Source of the DNA: Candidatus Dormiibacterota bacterium
Lineage (GTDB): Bacteria > Chloroflexota > Dormibacteria > Aeolococcales > Bog-877
Assembly (NCBI GenBank): GCA_027306885.1
Contig: DAHUYV010000033.1
Coordinates: forward strand, 1-37,690
Reading direction: 5' to 3'
Length of the DNA: 37,690 bases
Shown: positions 9,491 to 17,891 of the stretch, piece after piece
Position numbering within the stretch: position 1 is the stretch's first letter
How the letters are laid out: every line of letters starts with the position of its first letter
Position numbers and translations under genes: made by a program
The notes under the pieces: model-generated
What the model was told of the DNA's origin: nothing
What the model saw: the letters and a program-made list of their open reading frames with translations, nothing else
Database searches by the model: none

Positions 9491-10570
9491 TCACGCCGAC
9501 CGCCGGAGCCACCCCACGACCTGCTGCGCGACCGCCTCGGTGCTGGCGTCGCCGCCCAGGTCAGGGGTCAGGACTCCCCCTCGAACCACCTCCGCCACCG
9601 CCGCGTCGACCGCCGCGGCGAGGTCGGCACGTCCCGCCGAGAGGCGGAGGAGCATCGCCGTCGCCGCGATCGCGCCGATGGGGTTGGCCACCCCCCGGCC
9701 CGCCAGCTCCGGGGCCGACCCGTGCACTGGCTCGTACAGCCAGGGGAGCTCCCCTCCCCCGCTGGCCGATGGCAGCACCCCGAGGGTGCCGGGCAGCGCC
9801 GCCGCCTCGTCGGTCAGGATGTCCCCGAAGAGGTTCTCGGTCACCACCACGTCGAAGCTCCGGGGCTGCTGCAGGAGGCGGAGGGCGAAGCTGTCGACCA
9901 GGCAGTGCTCGAGCTCCACGTCGGGGAACTCCCGCCCCACCTCGGTGGCCACCGCCCGCCAGAGCCGGGAGGTGGCCAGCACGTTGGCCTTGTCGACCGA
10001 GGTCACCCGGCGGCGCCGCTCCCGGGCCATCCGGAACGCCACCTCGCAGACGCGGCGCACCTCCAGCTCGCCGTACTCGGTGGTGTCGACCGCTCGGCGG
10101 TTGGGAGCGCGCCCCGCCTGCCCTTGGGGCCGGCCGAAGTAGGCCCCACCGGTGAGCTCCCGGACGAAGAGGATGTCGGTGCCGGCCACCCGCTCCGGTC
10201 GCAGCGGGCTCTGCCGCTCCAGGCCGGGCAGGACCCGCACCGGGCGCAGGTTGGCGAACGCCCCGAGAGCCCGGCGCAGAGCCAAAAGGCCGGCCTCCGG
10301 GCGCACCGGCAGCCCATCCCACCGGGGCCCGCCGACCGCCCCCAGGAGGATGGCTCCGGCCGAGAGCGCCGCCTCCCGGGTGGCGGCGGGGAGCGGGTCT
10401 GGGCCGGCGTCCAGCGCCACCCCCCCGATCGGCCGCCGCTCCACCTCCAGCTCGATGCCGCTGCCGGCCAGCGCCGCCCCCAGGACCAGGAGGGCGGCCT
10501 CGGTGACCTCGGGGCCCACCCCGTCGCCGGGGAGCACCAGGAGTTGGAGGGGGGTTGCCCCAAGGCTCAC
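9491..10570 (-). CDS. leuB: 3-isopropylmalate dehydrogenase
   Basis: LLVLPGDGVGPEVTEAAL ... VRELTGGAYFGRPQG ... SVDKANVLATSRLWR ... VTENLFGDILTDEAAALPGTLGVLPSAS ... EPVHGSAPELAGRGVANPIGAI. GTG start in GTGA overlap with the leuA stop. Confidence 0.96.
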   Translation of the reverse strand: MSLGATPLQLLVLPGDGVGPEVTEAALLVLGAALAGSGIELEVERRPIGGVALDAGPDPLPAATREAALSAGAILLGAVGGPRWDGLPVRPEAGLLALRRALGAFANLRPVRVLPGLERQSPLRPERVAGTDILFVRELTGGAYFGRPQGQAGRAPNRRAVDTTEYGELEVRRVCEVAFRMARERRRRVTSVDKANVLATSRLWRAVATEVGREFPDVELEHCLVDSFALRLLQQPRSFDVVVTENLFGDILTDEAAALPGTLGVLPSASGGGELPWLYEPVHGSAPELAGRGVANPIGAIAATAMLLRLSAGRADLAAAVDAAVAEVVRGGVLTPDLGGDASTEAVAQQVVGWLRRSA

Positions 10571-11784
10571 TGGGCAGCCGCCCCCGGCCGGTACCCGTGG
10601 ACCTCGCCCACGATCCGGATCAGCACCTCGTCCTCGACCTGCTTGCTGCCGTCGGCCACCTCCAGGAAGCGCGCCCACACCGCGGAGAGGTCACCGGCCG
10701 GAAGGTCCACCCCGATCCGGTGCAGCCGGTGGACCAGGGCGTGACGGCCGGAGCGGGCGGTGAGCACGATCTGGGTGCCGTCGGCGCCCACCTCCTCGGC
10801 GGCGATGATCTCGTAGGTGCGGCGGTCGCGCAGCACCCCGTGCTGGTGGACGCCGGAGGCGTGCGAGAAGGCGTTCCCACCCACCACTGGCTTGTTGGGG
10901 GGCACCCCGATGCCGGTGAGGGCGGCCACCATCCGGCTGGTGGGCACCAGCTCCCGGGCGTCCAGGTTGTCTCCCAGGCCGAGCAGCGGTCGACGCACCC
11001 GCAGGGCCATCGCCACCTCCTCGATCGCGGCGTTTCCGGCCCGCTCGCCCAGCCCGTTTATGCAGCCCTCCACCCGGCGGGCCCCGGCGGCGATCCCGGC
11101 GAGGGAGTTGGCGGTGGCCAGCCCCAGGTCGTCATGGCAGTGGACGCTGACCAGCACCCCCGCCATCCCCCGCACCTGGGACCGCACCGTGCTCACCAGC
11201 TCACCGAACTCGAACGGCAGGCAGTAGCCGGTGGTGTCCGGCAGGTTCACCACCCCAGCCCCGGCATCGACGGCCACCTGCACCGCCTCGCAGAGGTAGT
11301 CGGGGTCGGCCCGGCCGGCGTCCTCCGGGGAGAACTGGACCGTCGTGCAGAGCGAGCGGGCGTAGGACACCGCCTCCCTGATCCGGGCCAGCACCTGGGC
11401 CCGGTCCAGCCCCAGCTTCTCGGTGATGTGCACGTCGGAGACACCGATGAAGACGTGGATCAGGTGCCGGGAGGCGTCCCGCACCGCCTCGTGAACGGCG
11501 TCGATGTCCGAGCGCACCGCCCGTGCCAGTCCGGTCACGGCCGGGCCCTGGACCTCACGGGCGATGGTGCGCACCGCCTCCAGGTCCCCCGGCGAGGAGG
11601 CGGGGAAGCCCGCTTCGATCACGTCGACCTGAAGTCGGGCCAGCTGCCGGGCCACCTGCAGCTTGGCCAAGGGGTCCAGGCTGGCGCCCGGGGACTGCTC
11701 GCCGTCCCGCAGGGTCGTGTCGAAGAACTCGACGACATCGGCAGCGGGTGGCGCCGCCCCCCCCGATACGCCCTGCTCGCTCAC
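10567..11784 (-). CDS. leuA: 2-isopropylmalate synthase, short form
   Basis: [52 protein letters not shown] ... [41 protein letters not shown] ... [17 protein letters not shown]. About 405 aa, ending soon after the [10 protein letters not shown] segment; GTGA overlap with the ilvC stop. Confidence 0.92.
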   Translation of the reverse strand: MSEQGVSGGAAPPAADVVEFFDTTLRDGEQSPGASLDPLAKLQVARQLARLQVDVIEAGFPASSPGDLEAVRTIAREVQGPAVTGLARAVRSDIDAVHEAVRDASRHLIHVFIGVSDVHITEKLGLDRAQVLARIREAVSYARSLCTTVQFSPEDAGRADPDYLCEAVQVAVDAGAGVVNLPDTTGYCLPFEFGELVSTVRSQVRGMAGVLVSVHCHDDLGLATANSLAGIAAGARRVEGCINGLGERAGNAAIEEVAMALRVRRPLLGLGDNLDARELVPTSRMVAALTGIGVPPNKPVVGGNAFSHASGVHQHGVLRDRRTYEIIAAEEVGADGTQIVLTARSGRHALVHRLHRIGVDLPAGDLSAVWARFLEVADGSKQVEDEVLIRIVGEVHGYRPGAAAQ

Positions 11785-12806
11785 GACCGCTCTCCCGCCG
11801 CCACCGGCACCTCGGCCACCGGCTGGATCCAGGACATCCGGGAGCGGAGGCGCGATCCCACCTCCTCGATCTGGTGCTGGGACTCCCGCTCCCGACGGTC
11901 GAGGAATTCCCGGCGGCCGGAGCGGTTCTCGTCGATCCAGGCCTCGGCGAAGGTTCCGTCCTGGATCCGGGCGAGGATCGTCCGCATCCGATCGCGGACC
12001 CCCTGGTCGATGAGGAACTCCCCACTCTGGTAGTCGCCGTACTCGGCGGTGTCGCTGACGCTGTAGCGCATGAGGGAGATCCCTCCCTGGTACATGAGGT
12101 CGACGATCAGCTTGAGCTCGTGCAGGCACTCGAAGTAGGCCAGCTCCGGCTGGTAGCCCGCCTCGGTGAGGGTCTCGAAGCCGGCCTTCACCAGCGCCGA
12201 GACCCCGCCGCAGAGCACCGCCTGCTCCCCGAAGAGGTCGGTCTCTGTCTCCTCGCGGAAGGTGGTGTGGAGGACGCCGGCGCGGGTCGCCCCGAGCCCC
12301 CTGGCGTAGGCCAGCGTCCGGGGCAGCGCCCTCCCGGTGTGGTCCTGGTGGATCGCCAGGAGAGCCGGGCAGCCGATCTGCTCTCGGAAGCAGGAGCGGA
12401 CCATGTGGCCGGGGGCCTTGGGCGCCACCATCGCCACGTCGCAGTCCCGGGGCGGGATGACGGTCCCGTAGTGGATGGAGAACCCGTGGGCGAAGAGAAG
12501 GAGGCAGCCGGGCTGGAGCGCCTCCCCCAGCCCCTCGTGGAAGAGTCGCGCCTGCTCGTGGTCGGGCACCAGCACCATCACCACGTCGGCTCCGCTGGCC
12601 GCCGCCGCCGGGTCCAGGACCTCGAAGCCGTCGGCCGCAGCCTTGGCCCGGCTGCGGCTCTGGGGCAGCAGTCCGACCCGCACCCGGTAGCCGCTGTCGC
12701 GCAGGTTCTGGGCGTGCGCGTGGCCCTGGCTGCCGTACCCGAGCACGGCCACCGTGGCCCCCTCGAGCTGGCCGGGGTCGGCGTCCTCGTCGTAGTACAT
12801 CTGCAT
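11781..12806 (-). CDS. ilvC: Ketol-acid reductoisomerase
   Basis: [40 protein letters not shown] ... [11 protein letters not shown] ... [76 protein letters not shown]. Confidence 0.97.
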   Translation of the reverse strand: MQMYYDEDADPGQLEGATVAVLGYGSQGHAHAQNLRDSGYRVRVGLLPQSRSRAKAAADGFEVLDPAAAASGADVVMVLVPDHEQARLFHEGLGEALQPGCLLLFAHGFSIHYGTVIPPRDCDVAMVAPKAPGHMVRSCFREQIGCPALLAIHQDHTGRALPRTLAYARGLGATRAGVLHTTFREETETDLFGEQAVLCGGVSALVKAGFETLTEAGYQPELAYFECLHELKLIVDLMYQGGISLMRYSVSDTAEYGDYQSGEFLIDQGVRDRMRTILARIQDGTFAEAWIDENRSGRREFLDRRERESQHQIEEVGSRLRSRMSWIQPVAEVPVAAGERS

Positions 12807-12811
12807 CGGGC

Positions 12812-13354
12812 TCAGCCCTCCTCTTGAGTGATCGGCTCATGCCGCCCGCCGGTCGTGGCGAGGGCGATCGGCCGGCTGCAGACCCAGTCCCGCAGCCGCA
12901 TCGACGTGAACGCCTTCCGAGCGGCCTCCAGCAGTTGCGGCGGCCCCGAGAGGGCCGCCAGCAGCCGCTCCGCGCTGCGCTCCACCACCTGGGCCCCGAA
13001 CCGCTCCAGCTCCCGCTCCAGCCCCTTCGCCCTGGGGTCGGGGAAGTCGAACAGGCCCACCGCCCACTCGGAAGGCGCCTCCTCGGTGAGGTCCGCCACC
13101 TCGACCACGTCGATCAGCTTGGCCAGCTGGAGAGCCGCCTGGGCGGGGGGCTGACGGCCGGTGTCCACCCGCAACCAGAGGCAGAGCTCCCCTTGCCGTG
13201 ACCCCTCTCCCACAGCGCAGCTGAGAAGGCGGTGGCCGCGCCGGCTGAGGCAGTTGGTGACCCGCTGCAGAACCCCGGGGCGGTCCTCCACCCGCACCGA
13301 GATCAGCCGCGCCCCCGAGGCCTGGGGAGGCGCCAGGGTCACGGGTACGGGCAC
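12812..13354 (-). CDS. ilvN: Acetolactate synthase small (regulatory) subunit
   Basis: ACT-domain start [52 protein letters not shown]; between ilvB and ilvC. Confidence 0.92.
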   Translation of the reverse strand: MPVPVTLAPPQASGARLISVRVEDRPGVLQRVTNCLSRRGHRLLSCAVGEGSRQGELCLWLRVDTGRQPPAQAALQLAKLIDVVEVADLTEEAPSEWAVGLFDFPDPRAKGLERELERFGAQVVERSAERLLAALSGPPQLLEAARKAFTSMRLRDWVCSRPIALATTGGRHEPITQEEG

Positions 13355-15072
13355 TCCACGAACTCGGAGAGCGCCCCGCCGAGCGGGACTATGGGGAAGA
13401 TCCCCGCCTCCGGGTCGATCCGAAAGTCGACCACCGCCGGCCCGGGGTGGGCGATGGCGGCGTCCAGGGCCGGCCCCACCTCATCATGCCTCTCGACCAC
13501 TGCTCCGAAGCATCCGAAGGCCCGGGCCAGCATCGAGAAGTCGGGGGTCACCAGGTGGTCCACCTGGGAGCGGACCCCTCCGTAGAAGTCGTCCTGGAAC
13601 TGGCGGACCATGCCGAGCTGGCGGTTGTCGAGGATCAGCACCTTGACCGGGAGCTGGGCCTCGACCGCGGTGGCCAGCTCCTGGAGGGTCATCACCAGCC
13701 CGCCCTCGCCGCAGACGGCGAACACCCGCCGGTCCGGGTTGGCGGCCTGCGCCCCCACCGCGGCCGGGAGGGCGAACCCCATCGTCCCCTGACCCCCCGA
13801 GTTGAGGAAGATCCCCGGCTCGCCGCCGGTCCAGCTCATCGCCGCCCACATCTGGTTGAGCCCGACGTCGGCGACCGTGATGTCGCCCCGGCGCCGCCTC
13901 GAGTAGTAGGCGGAGAGCACCTCCTGGGGCTGGAGGCGGCCGTTGCGGGGATGGCGGAGCGGGTGGCGCTCCCGCCAGCCGTCCACCTGCCGGCGCCACT
14001 CCGGACGCGCCTGCGGCCGCACCGCGACGCAGAGGCGCTCCAGCACCTCCCGGGCGTCGCCCACGATCTGGCAGTCGGCGTCCACGGTCTTGCCCAGCTC
14101 CGCCGGGTCGATGTTGATGTGGATGATGTGCTCCGCCCGGGGCGCGAAGCCGTCCAACCGGCAGGTCACCCGGTCGTCGGCGCGCATCCCCACCATCACC
14201 AGGCAGTCGCACTCGCTCACCGCCAGGTTGCAGTACCCGGTCCCCATGAAGCCGACCAGCCCGAGGCCCAGCGGGTGCGGGCTGGGGAAGACGCCGGTCC
14301 CGAGGAGGGTCGTCCCCACCGGGGCGTCGACGGTCTCGGCCAGCCGCCGCAGCACCTCTTCGGCCCCGGCGATCGCGACCCCGCGGCCGGCGAGGATCAC
14401 CGGCCTCCGGGCAGCCCCCAGGTGGGCGGCGGCGGCGGCGATCTGGCGGTCGGGGGGCTCGGTTGGAGCACGGTGCACCCGGTGCCGGCCCAGCGGGCGC
14501 TTGAGCCCCACCAGGGCCTGCTGCACGTCCTTGGGGATGTCGATCAGCACCGCTCCCGGCCGACCGGTGCGGGCGACGTGGAACGCCTCCGCCACGATCT
14601 CCTCCAGGTCGTCGGCGTGCTGCACCTGGTAGCTGTGCTTGGTCACCGAGAGGCAGGAGCCGATGACATCGGACTCCTGGAAGGCGTCGGTTCCGATGGT
14701 GGGGGCCGCCACCTGGCCGGTGATCGCCACCACCGGGACCGAGTCGAAGTGGGCGGTGGCCAGGCCGGTGATCAGGTTCAGCGCTCCGGGACCGGAGGTG
14801 GCGAGGCACACGCCCACCCGGCCACTGGCCCTGGCGTAGCCGTCGGCCATGTGCGCCGCCCCCTGTTCGTGGCGGACCAGGATGTGGCGGATCGGGAAGT
14901 CGGGCAGGTGCTGGTAGATGGGGAGGTTGGCTCCTCCGGGGATGCCGAAGACGGTGTCCACCCCCTCGCGCACCAGAGCCGCGAGCAACGCCTGGGCCCC
15001 GCACTGCGAGGGCAGGACCTCCAGCTCGGGCCCGGGCTCGAACTCACTCCGGAAGGCGGCGAGGGAGGCCAC
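13339..15072 (-). CDS. ilvB: Acetolactate synthase large subunit
   Basis: GVDTVFGIPGGANLPIYQHL, RHEQGAAHMADGYARASGRVGVCLATSGPGALNLITGLATAHFDSVPVVAITGQV, LNSGGQGTMGFALPAAVGAQAA; GTG start at 15072. Confidence 0.96.
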   Translation of the reverse strand: MASLAAFRSEFEPGPELEVLPSQCGAQALLAALVREGVDTVFGIPGGANLPIYQHLPDFPIRHILVRHEQGAAHMADGYARASGRVGVCLATSGPGALNLITGLATAHFDSVPVVAITGQVAAPTIGTDAFQESDVIGSCLSVTKHSYQVQHADDLEEIVAEAFHVARTGRPGAVLIDIPKDVQQALVGLKRPLGRHRVHRAPTEPPDRQIAAAAAHLGAARRPVILAGRGVAIAGAEEVLRRLAETVDAPVGTTLLGTGVFPSPHPLGLGLVGFMGTGYCNLAVSECDCLVMVGMRADDRVTCRLDGFAPRAEHIIHINIDPAELGKTVDADCQIVGDAREVLERLCVAVRPQARPEWRRQVDGWRERHPLRHPRNGRLQPQEVLSAYYSRRRRGDITVADVGLNQMWAAMSWTGGEPGIFLNSGGQGTMGFALPAAVGAQAANPDRRVFAVCGEGGLVMTLQELATAVEAQLPVKVLILDNRQLGMVRQFQDDFYGGVRSQVDHLVTPDFSMLARAFGCFGAVVERHDEVGPALDAAIAHPGPAVVDFRIDPEAGIFPIVPLGGALSEFVECPYP

Positions 15073-15077
15073 TTCGC

Positions 15078-15269
15078 CTACCAGTCGGTGCTGTAGGCGC
15101 TGGCGATGGCGGCGGTCACCGAGGCGTCGGCCGCCAGCTTGCGGACCTCGCGGTCGGGCTCGGCGGCGCGGTGGCGGTCGACCCAGTTGCGACCCGCCTC
15201 GCCCAGCTTGATGTCCTCGGGCAGGTGGTCCGCCCCCGCGGTGGGTTCGGGCTGCGGATGTTGGTTCAT
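15078..15269 (-). CDS. Small conserved-looking protein of unknown function between the attenuator and ilvB
   Basis: 63 aa MNQHPQPEPTAGADHLPEDIKLGEAGRNWVDRHRAAEPDREVRKLAADASVTAAIASAYSTDW; GAGGAG Shine-Dalgarno 5 nt before ATG; stop 5 nt before the ilvB start. Confidence 0.65.
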   Translation of the reverse strand: MNQHPQPEPTAGADHLPEDIKLGEAGRNWVDRHRAAEPDREVRKLAADASVTAAIASAYSTDW

Positions 15270-15289
15270 GTCGTCTCCTCCTCGTGGGT

Positions 15290-15320
15290 AAAAAAAAGCC
15301 CCCCGGGGTTACCGGGGGGC
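15290..15320 (-). terminator. Intrinsic terminator (attenuator) upstream of the ilv-leu operon
   Basis: Minus strand GCCCCCCGG-TAACC-CCGGGGGGC followed by TTTTTTTT: perfect 9-bp stem, 5-nt loop, 8-T tract. Confidence 0.93.
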
Positions 15321-15347
15321 CGAAAGCTCCGTCCAGGTGCGCAGACG

Positions 15348-15431
15348 TTAGCTGACGTGCCCTCCTGCAATTGGGCGTACTAGAGCCAGGCGGCTCTCGG
15401 GGGCGGTCAGGGTGCGCGCTTGCTCGTTCAA
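15348..15431 (-). CDS. Leader peptide of the ilv-leu operon (putative attenuation peptide)
   Basis: TTG AAC GAG CAA GCG CGC ACC CTG ACC GCC CCC GAG AGC CGC CTG GCT CTA GTA CGC CCA ATT GCA GGA GGG CAC GTC AGC TAA = (M)NEQARTLTAPESRLALVRPIAGGHVS*; lies between the promoter and the terminator. Confidence 0.72.
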   Translation of the reverse strand: MNEQARTLTAPESRLALVRPIAGGHVS

Positions 15432-15440
15432 GGTGGCGTA

Positions 15441-15469
15441 GGTATACCAGCCACGGGCCGGAGAGTCAA
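15441..15469 (-). promoter_or_regulatory. Sigma70-type promoter of the ilv-leu operon
   Basis: TTGACT (15469-15464) - 17 nt - TATACC (15446-15441), about 10 nt before the leader peptide start. Confidence 0.75.
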
Positions 15470-15552
15470 GCGGAGCGCCAATCTGTGTCCGGGATGAAGC
15501 AGCTGGTGACGGTCCGGTCTGGGAGCGGCGACCGCGCAGCGCCCCCTTCGGC

Positions 15553-16239
15553 TCAGAGCGGCAGGCCCGCCTCCAGCAGTGCCAGCGCCTCGTCCATCTG
15601 CTGCATTCGTTGGTCGCTCAGCGCCAGAGCCACGATCTCGCGGGCGTCCCCCTGGCCCTCGTCGGCGACGGGCAGGTACGCCCCCATCAGCGCCCCCAGC
15701 AGGGCTCCGGTGAAGGTGCGCACCGGAAGCGCCTCGGGGGCGCTCCCCACCCGCTCGGCCACCGCCTCGGCAAACAGCCGGAAGGCGCGGAGCAGCTCGT
15801 CGATGAAACGCGCCCTGATCTCGGGAACCGAGAGCTGGAGGATCGCCCGCTCCTGCTCGAGGGCGAGCTCCTCAGGGCTGAGCTCGCCGAGGACGGCGGC
15901 CAGCTGGTGGATCGCGGCCCGGGCGGCCTGGACCGGGGTTAGCTCCCGGGGTTGAGCCCGAAAGGCGTCCAGCATCAGCCGGTCGTAGTCGTCCCGGATG
16001 ACGACGTCCTCCTTGGTCGGGAAGTAGCGGAAGACGGTGCTGGGAGACACCTCGGCGGCGGCGGCGATCTGCTCCACGGTGGTGCCCTCGTATCCCTGGT
16101 CGAGGAAGAGCCGGATCGCCTGCCGCTGGATGGCGGTCCTGGTCCTGGCCTTCTTGCGCTCCCGCAGCCCGGGGGCGGGCCCCGGGCCCAGGTCGGCGGC
16201 ACTCATGGCGATGATGCTAGCGCCGCTTCGAGCGCTCAC
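15553..16239 (-). CDS. TetR-family transcriptional regulator
   Basis: KKARTRTAIQRQAIRLFLDQGYEGTTVEQIAAAAEVSPSTVFRYFPTKEDVVI, a classic TetR HTH; GTGA overlap with the upstream MFS stop. Confidence 0.93.
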   Translation of the reverse strand: MSARSGASIIAMSAADLGPGPAPGLRERKKARTRTAIQRQAIRLFLDQGYEGTTVEQIAAAAEVSPSTVFRYFPTKEDVVIRDDYDRLMLDAFRAQPRELTPVQAARAAIHQLAAVLGELSPEELALEQERAILQLSVPEIRARFIDELLRAFRLFAEAVAERVGSAPEALPVRTFTGALLGALMGAYLPVADEGQGDAREIVALALSDQRMQQMDEALALLEAGLPL

Positions 16240-17792
16240 CCGGGGATCGCGCCCTCGGCTGTGCTGCCGCCCGCGGCCGGCTCGCGTTCGGCGGGGGCGG
16301 GAGTCCGAAGGGGCATCACCAGAAGGGCGATCACCAAACCCGCGCCGGCCAGCGCCGCCGAGACCAGCAGGGCCCGGTCCATCCCGACAACGAAGGCCGA
16401 CTCAACCTGGCGCAGCAGCGGTGCCGACCCCAGCCGGGCGGCGACCGCTATCCCGCCGAAGAGGGACGCTCGCACCGCGCCCGCCGCTGCCGGGGGGAGC
16501 TGACCCAGGTGGAGCTGCCCCTGGTAGACGGTGCTGACGATGCTGCCGAACACCGCGGCCCCGAAGGGGGCGCCGGTCTTCTGCACCGCCTGGAAGACCC
16601 CCCCGGTCACCCCGCTGCGCTCCGGCTCAACCTGGCTGAGGGCGGCCGAGGCGGTGGGAACGAACACCAGCCCCAGGCCCGCCCCGAGCAACGCCATCCA
16701 GCCGGCCACGAATCCCAGGCTCGAGGTGGTGGCGGTCCCCGACCCCACCGCCAGGCCGGCGGCGAGCAGCAGGAAGCCGAGGGCGATGGTCGCCTTGGGC
16801 CCCACCCGGGCCATCAGCCGGCCGCCGGGGACCGCGCCCAGCACCAGGCCGCCAATCAGCGGGAGCAGGCGCAGGCCGCTGCCCATCGGGTCGGCGCCGG
16901 CGATGCCCTGGAAGTACTGGGGCAGGGTGAACACCGCGCCCACCATCGTCACCCCCGCAAGGGTCAGGAGGGCGAGACCGGCGGAGAAGTTGCGGGAGCG
17001 GAAGAGCCCCAGGTCGACCAGCGGCTCGCCCCGGGGCCGGCGCCCAAGGGTCAGCTCCCAGCGCCCGAACAGCGCCAGCAGGACCAGCCCTCCGGCGATC
17101 GGCGAAACCGCCTGGGGGCTGCCCCATCCTTGGGTCCCGGCCTCGATCAGACCGTAGGTGAGGCCCACCAGCCCGAGGCTGGAGAGGAGGACGCCGACCA
17201 GGTCCAACTTGGGGGGTCTTTGGGCCCTCGTCTCGGGCACCAGCACCATCACCGCGAGCAGGCCGAGCACGGCGACGGGCACGTTGATCAGGAACACCCA
17301 TCCCCACCAGGTGTGGCTGAGCAGCCAGCCGCCGAGGATCGGGCCGATCGGGAGCGAGATGAAGTTGACCGCGGCCCAGATCCCCACCGCCCTCGGGCGC
17401 TCCTCCTCACTGAAGAGCACCGCCAGGGCGGAGATCGCCATCACGATGAGGGGCGCTCCCGCCAGCCCCAGCACCAGCCGGGCGCCGATGAACTCGGCCG
17501 GGGTCCGAGAGAGGGCGCAGCCGGCCGAGGCCAGCGCGAAGAGCAGCAGCGCCCCGGCCATCACCCGCTTCCGTCCGACCCGGTCCCCCAGCAGCCCGGA
17601 GGGGAGCATCGCCGCGGCCAGCACCAGCAGGTATCCGGAGGAGAACCACTGGAGATCTGACTCCGAGGCATGCAGCCTGGTGGCCAGGGTGGGCAGCGCG
17701 ACGCTGAGCACGGTCGCATCCAGCCCCACCGCCAGGACCGCCAGCATCACCGCGCCCAGCGCCCACCACCGGGCGCTTCCCCTGGTGTTGAT
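16236..17792 (-). CDS. MFS multidrug efflux transporter, DHA2 (EmrB/QacA) type
   Basis: WWALGAVMLAVLAVGLDATVLSVALPTLATRLHASESDLQWFSSGYLLVLAAAMLPSGLLGDRVGRKRVM, many TM segments. Start uncertain: ATC at 17792 has a GGGAGG 7 nt upstream; canonical GTG/ATG only at 17753/17750. Confidence 0.93.
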   Translation of the reverse strand: MNTRGSARWWALGAVMLAVLAVGLDATVLSVALPTLATRLHASESDLQWFSSGYLLVLAAAMLPSGLLGDRVGRKRVMAGALLLFALASAGCALSRTPAEFIGARLVLGLAGAPLIVMAISALAVLFSEEERPRAVGIWAAVNFISLPIGPILGGWLLSHTWWGWVFLINVPVAVLGLLAVMVLVPETRAQRPPKLDLVGVLLSSLGLVGLTYGLIEAGTQGWGSPQAVSPIAGGLVLLALFGRWELTLGRRPRGEPLVDLGLFRSRNFSAGLALLTLAGVTMVGAVFTLPQYFQGIAGADPMGSGLRLLPLIGGLVLGAVPGGRLMARVGPKATIALGFLLLAAGLAVGSGTATTSSLGFVAGWMALLGAGLGLVFVPTASAALSQVEPERSGVTGGVFQAVQKTGAPFGAAVFGSIVSTVYQGQLHLGQLPPAAAGAVRASLFGGIAVAARLGSAPLLRQVESAFVVGMDRALLVSAALAGAGLVIALLVMPLRTPAPAEREPAAGGSTAEGAIPG

Positions 17793-17856
17793 GATAGAAC
17801 CTCCCGTTAGACGGTTCCTATCAAATGATAGTAACTGCCAGATGTTGAGGCGTCAA
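17792..17856 (-). promoter_or_regulatory. Promoter with overlapping palindromic operator for the MFS-tetR operon
   Basis: Minus strand TTGACG (17856-17851) - 17 nt - TACTAT (17833-17828); palindrome CTATCA-TT-TGATAG (17818-17831) overlaps the -10 and predicted start; a further CTATCA half-site maps to 17792-17797. Confidence 0.72.
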
Positions 17857-17891
17857 GCGACCAGCGCGCCTCGATGGCGCGGTCGGGGGCC

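Noticed and set aside
13447-15096. 549-aa plus-strand ORF opposite ilvB
   Set aside because: Shadow ORF of a clearly recognisable ilvB; His/Gly/Arg-rich with no family motif. The same holds for the long antisense ORFs at 3971-5359, 8005-9000, 10555-12033 and 25603-27243.
15290-15470. T-box riboswitch as explanation for the ilv leader
   Set aside because: No AGGGTGGNACCGCG-type T-box sequence or Stem I signature seen, and the leader is too short; a leader peptide with clustered BCAA codons explains it better.
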